DNA of 64,000 bases, from assembly GCF_016597725.1 (NCBI RefSeq), contig NZ_VCGY01000006.1:62001-126000 (forward strand), given 5' to 3'. This document shows, in pieces, positions 9,258 through 18,460 of this stretch (position 1 is the stretch's first letter; each line of letters starts with the position of its first letter). The translations under genes and the position numbers were made by a program. This stretch comes from Marinobacter sp. 1-4A (GTDB lineage: Bacteria; Pseudomonadota; Gammaproteobacteria; Pseudomonadales; Oleiphilaceae). The notes below the pieces were generated by a model. It saw nothing but the letters and a program-made list of their open reading frames with translations, had not been told where the DNA came from and searched no databases.

Positions 9258-10112
9258 TCAGATTCGTTTACAGGTAATGGTCAATTCCATGAGTCGAACG
9301 TTCCGCCGCACCAGATGCTCCTGCATCACCGCCAGTTCTTCCCTCGCCATATGCTCGGTAATGGCGAAAAGCTCGCCGGTTGCACGGCCTTTCAGCCTTT
9401 TCAGTGCGACGGACTGATTACGATGCACTTTTGGTTGGTTAAACGGCGTATGCCTGCCAAGTTCAGGCCAATCGGCGGGCACAAGCGTGCTGCCTTTGCC
9501 CTGATCCAGTGCGAGGGACTGCCCGGATGGGTCGAAATCGAAAAACCACGCCAGTTTGTCTGAGGACTGATTGCTAACTAGTTCTGCAACAGCACGAACA
9601 TTTTCCCGATGCCCACGGTAAAGAATGACTGAATTCGTGAAGGAAGCCGGAAGCTTGAGATCCGCCCAGTAAGGCATCAAGCCGCCGTTTTCGATGATGA
9701 CCAAGTTCTGAGTTTGAAGATATTCCACGTCAAGACAATCCGACCGCACGCTGAGCACACTACCCAGAGGTGTTGTGACATCTTCACCGCTCACCCGTAC
9801 ATTTGCAGAACCAGCAGTCGCCAAAACAAGCAGTTCGCCGAAGACTGAATCAGGGCTGAGCTTTTCACTGGCATTGTGACTGGCCATTGCCATGCGGCCA
9901 CCAGCACGGGAATCATATTGCGGGTCTAAACCATGCTCAGCTTTGGCGTATTCTCTCAGCCGTTGGCGCTCTTCCGGCGTGAAGTGAATCTCTTTACCAA
10001 CGACCTGCCCTACACCCGTCTCTGCGCATATCTGGTCCCAGACTTTTCCGCGCCTGACCGATGACTTGCCGCCCCTTAACAAACGCTCAATGGCGGCAAT
10101 TTCAGCCGGCAT
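9258..10112 (-). CDS. jetD: Wadjet JetD/MksG-like Toprim protein (short)
   Basis: The 284-residue product ends in a Toprim-like domain. The glutamate is E141 in NLVIIENGG, the DxD pair is D192/D194 in LAWFFDFDPSGQSLA, and a C-terminal VMQEHL segment resembles the QE motif of DUF2220 proteins. In Wadjet systems JetD is the nuclease that cuts circular DNA after loop extrusion. Residues 1-85 look like a small winged-helix or arm region, much shorter than the DUF3322 portion of typical JetD of about 400 residues. Its start overlaps the end of the kleisin-like gene by 11 bases, as last gene of the operon. The assignment rests on the Toprim motifs plus context. Confidence 0.75.
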   Translation of the reverse strand: MPAEIAAIERLLRGGKSSVRRGKVWDQICAETGVGQVVGKEIHFTPEERQRLREYAKAEHGLDPQYDSRAGGRMAMASHNASEKLSPDSVFGELLVLATAGSANVRVSGEDVTTPLGSVLSVRSDCLDVEYLQTQNLVIIENGGLMPYWADLKLPASFTNSVILYRGHRENVRAVAELVSNQSSDKLAWFFDFDPSGQSLALDQGKGSTLVPADWPELGRHTPFNQPKVHRNQSVALKRLKGRATGELFAITEHMAREELAVMQEHLVRRNVRLMELTITCKRI

Positions 10113-11346
10113 TGCTATACCTTAGGGTAAGATCTGAGATCATGACGTTGTCTGGATATACCCGATGCGGCATTTGATGATAGATCACCTCAATATACTG
10201 CTGGTCCCCGTCAGACAAGGATTCGATTTCGGACACAATGGCCTGTAGCCAATCGGCTTTATCTATCTCCAGTCCCGTGCTGGCCAGGGCTTCTGAGGCA
10301 AGAATACTCCGTTCACCAAGTGCACCATCAACCACCAGCTGAATCAGCTCCTCGATAGCCTCTTCTACCGGGTCGTCTTCCTCAACTTCGGTTTCACCCT
10401 CAACGTCAAAGTTAACCGTGGCCACGCCGTCCGGAACCGGCTTATCGTCTATCTCGACAGGGATTGTCCGAGCCTTTGCGGCAATTTCTATCAGTTCCAG
10501 ATCGTCGGCTGAATCATAAATATCACCAAAGCCCTTTATCTGAAACGGCTCTACCGTATTCAGAAACTCCGGAACATACCTCAAATCCAGATGATCAATG
10601 GAGGGTTCAAATCCGCGGTTATTTATAAAGTGCGCTTCAAAGGCACCCACCATTCGGCTTAGCCGTTGATCCTCACGCATGCGCACCAGCATTTTGCGCA
10701 GCTGGTTAAGGGCATAAGACAGGTTCTTCTGCGAGGATTCCAAGGTGGCCGGCAAATGCCGCAATAACAATCGCTTCAAGAAGGCATCGGAACCCGCCTG
10801 CTCCGCCAGCTCCCGTATACGAAAGCTTTCAAACAAGGTAATCAGACGACCCGCGCGCTCGATAACCCGCTCGTTTTCACGGATGCGCAATTGCAAGTCT
10901 GTGATGTAAGCGAAGCCGGTATTGATGTATGTGGCGAAGGCCTCCGTGGCGTTTCGGATATCCTCAATAACATCCGCAAGGCATTCCTTGATTTCACCTT
11001 CCAGCCGATCAATATCACTCAGAGCCGATCGCTTTTTTGCTTCTTTGTATTCCAGAAACAGCTCACTGAGTTGCTGCCAAAGAATATCCACCTGAGCATT
11101 GGCGTAACGGCGTCGTTCAGACTCGGTGATGTGATCCAGAAACTGAACCAGCACCTTCTTCAGTTGCAGGTCTTCGTTGTCACCAATCCGCCAAACCAGG
11201 CGGTGGTGTTCAAGGGTTTCGATCAGGCCAAGGTTGTCATCGGAATCCGGCACCCGGTTGCCGTTTCGCAGGTGCGCCTCCAAAATGGCCTCACCATATT
11301 TGGCCAGCGCACGAAGCGTTCCATGGGCATCATGAGCGCGGGCCAT
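10102..11346 (-). CDS. jetA: Wadjet JetA/MksF-like condensin kleisin subunit
   Basis: The 414-residue protein is strongly helical. An N-terminal segment looks like a winged helix (about 1-75), a long helical middle includes LRIRENERVIERAGRL and NQLRKMLVRMRED, and an acidic linker at about 325-340 (EGETEVEEDDPVEEA) precedes a small C-terminal domain. This layout matches MksF/JetA kleisins, which bridge the SMC heads. Its ATG shares one base with the TGA of the upstream MksE-like gene (TGATG) and it overlaps the Toprim gene by 11 bases, so all are co-translated. I could not confirm the DUF3375 family by motif; the position and the neighbours carry most of the weight. Confidence 0.7.
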   Translation of the reverse strand: MARAHDAHGTLRALAKYGEAILEAHLRNGNRVPDSDDNLGLIETLEHHRLVWRIGDNEDLQLKKVLVQFLDHITESERRRYANAQVDILWQQLSELFLEYKEAKKRSALSDIDRLEGEIKECLADVIEDIRNATEAFATYINTGFAYITDLQLRIRENERVIERAGRLITLFESFRIRELAEQAGSDAFLKRLLLRHLPATLESSQKNLSYALNQLRKMLVRMREDQRLSRMVGAFEAHFINNRGFEPSIDHLDLRYVPEFLNTVEPFQIKGFGDIYDSADDLELIEIAAKARTIPVEIDDKPVPDGVATVNFDVEGETEVEEDDPVEEAIEELIQLVVDGALGERSILASEALASTGLEIDKADWLQAIVSEIESLSDGDQQYIEVIYHQMPHRVYPDNVMISDLTLRYSNAG

Positions 11347-11981
11347 CAGTGCAGCCTCATTTGCTCGGAATCTGTGTCGTCAGAGCCCTGAATGCCTTCG
11401 TGGGTCTGTATGAATGTCATGGCATCGTACAGCCAGCTCCAACGGCCAGTGGCCCTGAAAAGGCTGCCGCTGGTGCCTACCGACTTCAGGTACCCCATCT
11501 TCTCCAGACTGGAGAGCACAGCACGTATCTGGCCGGCTGAGTCTGCACGTTTGGTGTGAAACACCTTTTTCTCCGCCAGCGATCTCAGTTTCGATTCCAA
11601 TGCAGGCGCTGCCGCAATGCGATCCAGAATGGCGCCCTCAGACAGCTTGTCGCCGGGCAAAATCGGCCGGTCGTTTGCCTCCAGCATCATCACAAGCCGC
11701 AAAAACTGCACAAAGGCTTCAAGGTTGTTGGCAACATCCCGAAACTGGTGGCGAATCGCATCTTTGGTATCGGAGTCGGAGGTGTCCAGATAGGCGCAAA
11801 CGAAGGCATCGTGAGCACTGGTCTGACGAAGCGTTCGATTTATCTGAGCCAGGAATCGATTCACAGAATCCTGATTGGCGGGCATAAGAAGGTAGTTGTA
11901 CAACTCATCGTCACTGACCTCACAGATAACCCGCTCCTGAAGCAAGGCCGTTACGGTTCGCTCGAATAACGGACTACTCAT
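11346..11981 (-). CDS. jetB: Wadjet JetB/MksE-like winged-helix subunit
   Basis: The 211-residue product has the size and layout of MksE/JetB (DUF4194-like). Helical N-terminus (SPLFERTVTALLQERVICEV), a middle segment with FVQFLRLVMMLEAND, and a C-terminal winged-helix region (VLSSLEKMGYLKSVG ... GRWSWLYDAM). Such proteins dimerise and bind the kleisin to control SMC ATPase activity. It overlaps the upstream SMC-like gene by eight bases and the downstream kleisin-like gene by one. The family call is by architecture and context, since I recognise no invariant motif. Confidence 0.72.
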   Translation of the reverse strand: MSSPLFERTVTALLQERVICEVSDDELYNYLLMPANQDSVNRFLAQINRTLRQTSAHDAFVCAYLDTSDSDTKDAIRHQFRDVANNLEAFVQFLRLVMMLEANDRPILPGDKLSEGAILDRIAAAPALESKLRSLAEKKVFHTKRADSAGQIRAVLSSLEKMGYLKSVGTSGSLFRATGRWSWLYDAMTFIQTHEGIQGSDDTDSEQMRLH

Positions 11982-14900
11982 GGCTTGTCACCTCTTCTGT
12001 TGCTTTCTCATTCTGACTCACGCTGGAGAACAGCTCCGCGTGTTTTCCTTCAATCCCGGAGGATTCGTAGGTGTGAATCCGTCCCTGCTTGAGGGAGATC
12101 TTATTCTCAAAGAACTTCCTCAAGCTTCGGTCCAGCTTCGGGCAGGCAGAAATCATGGTGAGATTATTGGCCTCCAGCATATCCGCCAGATGAGAGATGT
12201 TGTTGGGGCTTAGCGTTCCCAATTCATCTATGGGCCAGGTAATGCGCGTGTTCAAATCCGGGCACAGGTAGCGGGTGAGCCCCATGAACACAGTCATTAT
12301 CGCCAGGTAGGTCAGGCCGGTTGAGCTGGCCGACAGGAAGTCTGCATCGGTGCGGATGACCACCTGACGATCGTTTTCTTTCATTTCCAGACGCATGTCG
12401 ATCATCGACTCAACGCTGTCTTTTACCTTGGCATCACTGAGCGTGTCTGTAACCAGTTTAAAACGGCGCAGAATGGCATCGCTCGGCAGAGAGCGGCGAT
12501 TCATTTGAATCCAGTTTTGCCATTGACCCACAAACTCTTTCAACGGCTGCCAGGTTTCGTCTTCGTAAATTCTGGGCTCCAGCACAACCTGTATGTCGCT
12601 CAGGCTTTCAATGTGCTGGTCGGTATTAATCTTTCTTTTCAGAAGGCTGGAAACTGCCTTCACTTCTCTAGCCATGACTTCCAGGCTGTCGAAATACTTC
12701 ACCAGACTGCCAGCTTCCGACACAAACTGGTCAATCAGTGCATCGCGAAGCTGGGGTATATCGGTATCCAATAGCTCTCGCAGATCCGGAATCCGCGCTA
12801 GCTTGAAGCTTTCCTCATGGTCCAACACCTCGCCCGTCATCTGTCCGCGCCGATAGGCTGATAGCTTCTGCCACGCCTGCTGGATTTGGGTGTTGTCGTA
12901 CCGGTTCAGGATTGCGGTGGCCTGATCGAACGTGCCCACCACTTCTCTGCGCAGCTGCTCCAGCTTTTGGTAGGCCCCCTGAAGCTCCTGGGTAAGATCG
13001 GCCATATTGCCCGGGAAGCCTTCGGCGAAGGTATTGCTCTGGAAATGCTTGAGCACAGCCTCTGCCGCTTCCGTTTGATCCCGCAGGTTTTTGATTGCTG
13101 CTTGATGCTCAGCAATAGACACCTTCAGCTTGTTGTCCTGCTCCTTCCATGAGCGCTCTGCTTGCTCCCGAGTACGGGCGGCAGCCTCACATTTTGCCTT
13201 GGCTTGATTGGCTTGCTCGGTAAGCGCTTCAACCTTGCACCACTCCTGCTCGCGCCATTTGCGATAGCCACGCACAAGGTCTTCAGACGCCACAATGGTT
13301 TCGACAGTGTCTTTGAGCTTGGCTAACGCCTCTCGAGCCTTTTGAACTTCCTTGGGATCAATCCCCTCTTCCGAAAGGCGCTGATCGTATATCTGGCGCT
13401 TACTCTTGAGCCGTGCTTTGTGGTCGGAATCCGCAGAAGCTATCAGCTCACTTTGGTGGTCTATGCTGGATTGCAGCTCAGACTCTTTCTCCGCCCAATG
13501 AGCGCGCATATCCAGCACTTGTTGCTGGAATCCTGATTCAACCTCTCGTACGCCCTCACCCGTTTGCTCATCGAAGGCCTGCAGCTTGCCCTGAACGGCT
13601 TCAAGCTCTTTTGTGATCTTTGCAATCCGAGTGGCCTGCGCCTCTTTAACACGTTGGCGTACGTTAGCCAGTTTGTTCTGCGCGTTATCGCGGGCACGTT
13701 TGACCAGCGAGAACTCAGTTTCCAGCCGGTCGGCAGCGGCGGCTCGTTCCTTGTAGGTCTCATGCCTGCGCTGGGCCTCGCGCTCGGTTTCCGCCCGCTG
13801 CTTGAACGCGGCCTGGCGCTCTTTATCTATGTTCCGGCTGCTTTCCTGCAAGGCTTCTTCAGAGGCGGCAAAATCCGGAATTGGCAAGGTATCCAATGCG
13901 AGCTGCCAACCCATAACAGCCGTGCTATTTGCAGTATGATCGCGGGTAGGTGCAAGATCCTTTCTGTGCAGCAGATCGGGATTGACGACTTTTGCCAAGT
14001 GGCTGCCCCACTCCGGGTCCTGGGCCCGCAGATTTGATAACCAGGTACCGTCTTCAGGGGCGATCTGCCGTTGCAGTTCGTTAAACCTGTCTTCCAGCGT
14101 CTGGACCTTGTCGTCCATTTGCTGAACCTGATCCTGGGCTGTTTTCCAGTCCTGGTTTGCCTGATCTCGCTTACGCCCCGCCTCTAACCGATTTTCATGG
14201 GCCAGAGACACCTGCTCCGTTGCTTCTTCTGCGGCCTGCTCCGCAATCGCAATTTCCTGCTGTTCAGTTTCCGTTTGCCCCGGATTTTCCCGCAGCGCTA
14301 ACAAGCGAGCCTGCTCACTCGTCAGTTCCGAGCGCTCTTCTGAACGGCCACCCTTGTACTCAGATACCGCCGTAACCTGACTTGTTTTGATGGAATTCAG
14401 TTTCAGATCATAGGCATGCTTTGCTGAGGTAAGCGCGTCAGTAGCTTCCCTTAAGCGCTGCTGGCGCTGGGCCTGCTGCTTCTCATGCTCGCGCTGGATA
14501 CTCTGCTTTTCTTGCTCGTACTCGCCTTCTATCTCAGAGGCCTTACCCGTCAGGCTGTCGTAATCTGCTTGCGCTGTGGCCAAGCGCTGGCGGTAGTCGG
14601 CGAGATTATCGAAACTCTGGGCCAGCTCGGATAGCCCACCCTCTTCATATCTGTCGTTCTGCTTGTGCAGGGCGGCTACTTGCCCGTCCAGGGATTCAAA
14701 CTCGGCATTGCGATCCGTTACCTCTCGGGCCAGTTGGCGATCGCTGTCTTCAAACTCCGCTCTTCGAATGCTTCTATCTGCCTCAAGCCGCTCTTTCTGC
14801 TCGCCCAGCTCGCTGACCTTCTCTCGGGCTTCATCAACAGAGGCGTGTAGGTTGGCTACAGATTTATCCGCCTGTTCAAGAATTGCCCTACGTTCGGCAT

Positions 14901-15699
14901 CCTTTCTCAAGCATTCACGGATCTTTTCTTCCTCACCCGCAAAAGCGGAAAGGCTCTGTATATCCGCGATCAGATCTTTGCGATCAATGGCGCGAGGCTT
15001 GGCGTGCTGATGGATATTCTCAAATTGAGTTTCGCAGATCATGGTCTTGAAGCTGCTAAGCAGCCGGTGTTTGTTCAACACCACGTGGGTCAGACGCTCA
15101 ATGTTGGTCATCTGGGTGTCGCTGTCACCCAGGCCATGCTCGGCCGCCAGAGCGCGGAGGGCCCGTGCATCCGCAGGCAACCGCTTCAGCAACTTTTGAT
15201 TCCGCTGAATAATGGCCCGGTAGCTGGTAATGGTATCGATCATTTTCGAAGGGTTAACACCCCGGCTACGTAGCGCGGCAAACACGTCATCCGCACTGGC
15301 CCCGGCTTGAAGCAACGGTTTCACCTCTGGCGAGAAAAAGGTCTCCTCAGCAGAGCCAGCCACAAACCGATAGCAGGGTTTTCCCTGTGCATGGCGATAC
15401 ATCACGGCACAGTGCAGCCCCGTGCTTCGCCGGTACTCAAATATGATCAGGCTTTGGAAGGTGGGCAGGTAGTAGTCCAGAAAGGACAGTTTGCCCGATG
15501 CCTTGGTAACGATGCGCTCCGGTTCTTCGCCAAAAAACGCCGGTATAAGCGCCAGGACAGAGGTTTTGCCTGCCCCGTTCACACCACCCAGGTGCGTACG
15601 TTCGCGGCAGTCGATTTTGATGGTGCGCCCCTTCACTTGCTTGAAGGAGTGATGCAGGATGATGCTTTCTAGTCCGTAGCTAACAGTCTCGCCAGACAA
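11974..15699 (-). CDS. jetC: Wadjet JetC/MksB-like SMC ATPase
   Basis: The 1241-residue protein has a Walker A GVNGAGKTS at residues 39-47. Long coiled-coil stretches (roughly 255-510 and 610-930) are rich in E, Q, A and K. The C-terminal head has the signature-like SASSTGLTYLAIMTVF at about 1123 and Walker B TWPIDELGTL with D1158/E1159. This is the MukB/MksB-like SMC plan of a loop-extruding motor. The start codon is TTG (15699-15697), backed by GGGGA seven bases upstream. It is the first gene of a four-gene overlapping operon, whereas described Wadjet operons usually place the SMC third. Confidence 0.88.
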   Translation of the reverse strand: MSGETVSYGLESIILHHSFKQVKGRTIKIDCRERTHLGGVNGAGKTSVLALIPAFFGEEPERIVTKASGKLSFLDYYLPTFQSLIIFEYRRSTGLHCAVMYRHAQGKPCYRFVAGSAEETFFSPEVKPLLQAGASADDVFAALRSRGVNPSKMIDTITSYRAIIQRNQKLLKRLPADARALRALAAEHGLGDSDTQMTNIERLTHVVLNKHRLLSSFKTMICETQFENIHQHAKPRAIDRKDLIADIQSLSAFAGEEEKIRECLRKDAERRAILEQADKSVANLHASVDEAREKVSELGEQKERLEADRSIRRAEFEDSDRQLAREVTDRNAEFESLDGQVAALHKQNDRYEEGGLSELAQSFDNLADYRQRLATAQADYDSLTGKASEIEGEYEQEKQSIQREHEKQQAQRQQRLREATDALTSAKHAYDLKLNSIKTSQVTAVSEYKGGRSEERSELTSEQARLLALRENPGQTETEQQEIAIAEQAAEEATEQVSLAHENRLEAGRKRDQANQDWKTAQDQVQQMDDKVQTLEDRFNELQRQIAPEDGTWLSNLRAQDPEWGSHLAKVVNPDLLHRKDLAPTRDHTANSTAVMGWQLALDTLPIPDFAASEEALQESSRNIDKERQAAFKQRAETEREAQRRHETYKERAAAADRLETEFSLVKRARDNAQNKLANVRQRVKEAQATRIAKITKELEAVQGKLQAFDEQTGEGVREVESGFQQQVLDMRAHWAEKESELQSSIDHQSELIASADSDHKARLKSKRQIYDQRLSEEGIDPKEVQKAREALAKLKDTVETIVASEDLVRGYRKWREQEWCKVEALTEQANQAKAKCEAAARTREQAERSWKEQDNKLKVSIAEHQAAIKNLRDQTEAAEAVLKHFQSNTFAEGFPGNMADLTQELQGAYQKLEQLRREVVGTFDQATAILNRYDNTQIQQAWQKLSAYRRGQMTGEVLDHEESFKLARIPDLRELLDTDIPQLRDALIDQFVSEAGSLVKYFDSLEVMAREVKAVSSLLKRKINTDQHIESLSDIQVVLEPRIYEDETWQPLKEFVGQWQNWIQMNRRSLPSDAILRRFKLVTDTLSDAKVKDSVESMIDMRLEMKENDRQVVIRTDADFLSASSTGLTYLAIMTVFMGLTRYLCPDLNTRITWPIDELGTLSPNNISHLADMLEANNLTMISACPKLDRSLRKFFENKISLKQGRIHTYESSGIEGKHAELFSSVSQNEKATEEVTSHE

Positions 15700-15739
15700 A
15701 CTGATTTCCCCGTAACGGCAGGTCGTTCTTGATACCCGC

Positions 15740-15767
15740 AGTATACAGGGAATAGTTTCCGGACAAA
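15740..15767 (-). promoter_or_regulatory. jetC: Predicted promoter of the Wadjet-like operon
   Basis: Minus-strand TTTGTC (15767-15762) and TATACT (15745-15740) are 16 bases apart; TTGTCC in the next register gives 15. The predicted start lies about 35 bases before the TTG codon, leaving room for the GGGGA ribosome site. It is the only good -10 in the gap to wrbA. Confidence 0.5.
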
Positions 15768-15842
15768 GCTATGGAACTAGCTCAAACAACGCTCAGAGAC
15801 GCTGGGCATAACTTGTCTACCCAATGACTCTGATATAGTTGA

Positions 15843-16442
15843 TCAGCCTTTAAGCTTGGCGGCAATTTTTGCCACATGCTCACCTTGATGACGGGCAATA
15901 CCCAACTCACGTTCGTCTGGCTGGCGTGAGCCGTCGCCACCAGCAATTGTGGATGCGCCATACGGCGTGCCGCCACCTACTTGCGAAACATCAAACAACG
16001 CTGGCGTGGTGTAGCCGATTGGAACGATAACCATGCCATGGTGTGCCAGGGTGGTCCAGGTCGACGTGATCGTCATTTCCTGACCACCACCGGTGCCTGT
16101 TGAAGTGAACACACTCGCCACCTTGCCTGCCAGGGCACCTTTCGCCCAAAGGCCGCCGGTTTGGTCGAAGAAGGTACGTACCTGCCCGGCCATGTTGCCG
16201 AAACGGGTCGGTGTACCAACAATAATGGCGTCGTAGTCACCCAGTTCGGTGGGTGAAGCAACAGGTGCTGCTTGATCAACCTTGCCGCCCGCACCTTTGA
16301 AAGCTTCGGCATCCATGGTTTCGGGTATACGCTTCAGGGTTACTTCCACACCCGCCACGCTGCGGGCGCCTTCAGCCACTTCGTTTGCCATGGTTTCGAT
16401 ATGGCCGTACATGGAGTAGTAAAGAACCAGAATCTTCGTCAT
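15843..16442 (-). CDS. wrbA: NAD(P)H:quinone oxidoreductase WrbA
   Basis: The 199-residue product is full length for WrbA. It has the flavodoxin-like FMN loop [18 protein letters not shown] at the N-terminus, the [24 protein letters not shown] segment near residues 75-95, and the [24 protein letters not shown] loop. WrbA reduces quinones by two electrons using NADH or NADPH, which avoids semiquinone radicals. The next two minus-strand genes upstream, a pirin and a quinone-reductase-like dehydrogenase, suggest a quinone or electrophile stress cluster. Confidence 0.96.
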   Translation of the reverse strand: MTKILVLYYSMYGHIETMANEVAEGARSVAGVEVTLKRIPETMDAEAFKGAGGKVDQAAPVASPTELGDYDAIIVGTPTRFGNMAGQVRTFFDQTGGLWAKGALAGKVASVFTSTGTGGGQEMTITSTWTTLAHHGMVIVPIGYTTPALFDVSQVGGGTPYGASTIAGGDGSRQPDERELGIARHQGEHVAKIAAKLKG

Positions 16443-16558
16443 TTATATATCCTTCTTCTGTTTTGGTTTACACATGTGCATATTTTCAGGAGAGAGGCGG
16501 ACAACACTTCCACTCAATGTAGTAGTGCAGCCCGCTTCCAACAAGCCAAGCTGGCTTC

Positions 16559-17257
16559 TTACGCCACATCTACCAGCACAATTTCGCTGTCTTCCAGAGC
16601 ACTCACTTTCAGCAATTCCTCGTCACTGATCGCAACGCCATCGCCCGCAGAAGCGACGACTCCGTTAACATCTATCTTGCCGGTTGCAGGCACCAAGTAG
16701 ACTTTGCGCCCAGCGGCAATACGGTATTCAGTGCTCTTACCTGCCTCAATCGTTGCCGCCACCATGCGTGCATCCGTTCGTATAGGCAAAGCATCGTCAT
16801 CGCCGGGAATACCGCTGGCGAGAGTAACAAATGATCCACTACGCTCACCCTTGGGAAACGGCTTAGTGCCCCAGGTGGGCGGCAGGCCCGCTTCGTTAGG
16901 CATAATCCAGATCTGGAAGATCTGCGTGGTTTCATCTTCTTCATTCATCTCGCTGTGGGCAATGCCTGTTCCCGCGCTCATCACCTGCACATCACCGGCC
17001 TCGGTACGGCCTTTGTTGCCAAGGCTGTCTTGGTGCGTTATCGCTCCCTTGCGGACATAGGTAATGATTTCCATGTCGCGGTGCGGGTGGCGTGGAAAGC
17101 CAGAGCGCGGAGCGATAGTGTCGTCATTCCATACTCTGAGATTTCCCCAGTGCATGCGATTCGGGTCGTAATATTCTGCGAATGAAAAGTGGTGGCGAGT
17201 ATCCAACCAACCGTGATGGGCTCCGCCGAGTTCACTGTGGGGTCTAAGTTCAATCAT
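16559..17257 (-). CDS. Pirin family protein (YhhW-like)
   Basis: The 232-residue bicupin contains the pirin metal motif FPRHPHRDMEIITYV near residues 55-70 and a following MSAGTGIAHSEMNEE, giving the His/His/His/Glu set. Bacterial pirins of the YhhW type have quercetin 2,3-dioxygenase activity in vitro, but the physiological substrate is generally unknown. It lies between wrbA and the MDR dehydrogenase on the same strand with gaps of 50-120 bases. Confidence 0.9.
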   Translation of the reverse strand: MIELRPHSELGGAHHGWLDTRHHFSFAEYYDPNRMHWGNLRVWNDDTIAPRSGFPRHPHRDMEIITYVRKGAITHQDSLGNKGRTEAGDVQVMSAGTGIAHSEMNEEDETTQIFQIWIMPNEAGLPPTWGTKPFPKGERSGSFVTLASGIPGDDDALPIRTDARMVAATIEAGKSTEYRIAAGRKVYLVPATGKIDVNGVVASAGDGVAISDEELLKVSALEDSEIVLVDVA

Positions 17258-17306
17258 TGTGTGATCTCCTGTTTCGTGTAAATCATGACGGTCAAATCAT
17301 GTTGCT

Positions 17307-18266
17307 TTAAGGGATTAAAACGATCTTTTCAGACCCACCTTTATGTACCTTGTTGTACGCCGCAATAGCTTCCGAGAGCGGCATTTCGGTAAAGTTGTCA
17401 GGAATAGGCAAGTCGCCATCAAACGCTGCACTGATTCGCTCAAACATCTTTGCGCAATCTTCCAAGCTGTATAGCAGCGAGTTAACCCCGATGACCGAGC
17501 CGCCACGGCGGTATAGGTCAAGAACGGGCATGCTAGTCAGCCCGTCTGCCGGTGCAGCAATAACCGCTATGCGCCCAAAGGGGCCGAGCGCCTTCACCGC
17601 AGCTGGCAGCCAGTGGCCAGTGGTATCGAAAATGACCTCCGGCGACTGCCCCTGAAAGCGAGTTTGTGCCTGCTCCGGCAGCTTCTCGGCCTCTGGTAGT
17701 TGGAAAGCATTAATACCCTGCGCCTCCAACTCCTGCGCAACCTCGGCACGGCGAACCCCCAGTACAACATTGGCACCTCTGGTTTTCGCCAGCGCCTGCG
17801 CTGCCTTGGCTACGGCTCCAGCGCCGATGATCAAAAATCGGGTACCCTCCGCAACTTGGCTCCGCTCCAAGGCATCCCAAGCTGTAATGTACGGAACTCC
17901 AAACGTGGCAGCCTGAGCAAAGGTGAGCGATTCCGGTTTGGGCGCCACGGCATTCGCGGGCATAACCACATACTGCGCATGACAGCCATCTTGAGTGAAA
18001 CTAAAGCCTTTACCTGTGCCGCCCCAGACTGCCTTGCCTATAAGCTCCGCAGGCCCGTCTGCAACAACACCGGCGAAATCCCTACCGGGAATACGCGGCG
18101 TTGTGGTGTAGGGAAAAAGCCCCTGTACGTTTTTCAAATCGCTGGGGTTCAGGCCTGCAGCCCGAACCTCCACCAAAACCTCGCCAACACCCGGCACAGG
18201 CTTGGGTATATCGTTTATTTGCAGCGAATCGAGTGAGCCGGTTGCTGAAAACTGTAATGCTTGCAT
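17307..18266 (-). CDS. MDR-family quinone reductase-like dehydrogenase
   Basis: The 319-residue protein has the medium-chain GroES-like N-terminus (PGVGEVLVEVRAAGLNPSDLKNVQG and PRIPGRDFAGVV) and a Rossmann NAD(P) motif (FLIIGAGAVAKAAQALAK). The catalytic-zinc cysteine and the structural four-cysteine lobe are absent, as in zinc-independent quinone or enone reductases. It is divergent from the LysR-type gene at 18461, which is the usual arrangement for a LysR regulator and its target. Confidence 0.85.
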   Translation of the reverse strand: MQALQFSATGSLDSLQINDIPKPVPGVGEVLVEVRAAGLNPSDLKNVQGLFPYTTTPRIPGRDFAGVVADGPAELIGKAVWGGTGKGFSFTQDGCHAQYVVMPANAVAPKPESLTFAQAATFGVPYITAWDALERSQVAEGTRFLIIGAGAVAKAAQALAKTRGANVVLGVRRAEVAQELEAQGINAFQLPEAEKLPEQAQTRFQGQSPEVIFDTTGHWLPAAVKALGPFGRIAVIAAPADGLTSMPVLDLYRRGGSVIGVNSLLYSLEDCAKMFERISAAFDGDLPIPDNFTEMPLSEAIAAYNKVHKGGSEKIVLIP

Positions 18267-18460
18267 AATCGACCTCGATCATTAGATTTAGAGTTTTACT
18301 TTATCCGTTACTACGAAGCGTTATAGGCTGATACCACCGAAGCGCTCCACTGATGGAACCACTTTACTATCGCCAAATCGAAAGAATAAGCGGGCTACTA
18401 TTGAGCCACTATCAACACAGCGTTGATAATCAATGAAAACCGCAGGAGCAGGATGAACCT

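Noticed and set aside
13564..14037. Open plus-strand frames within the SMC-like gene
   Set aside because: They are opposite-strand shadows of a coiled-coil region.
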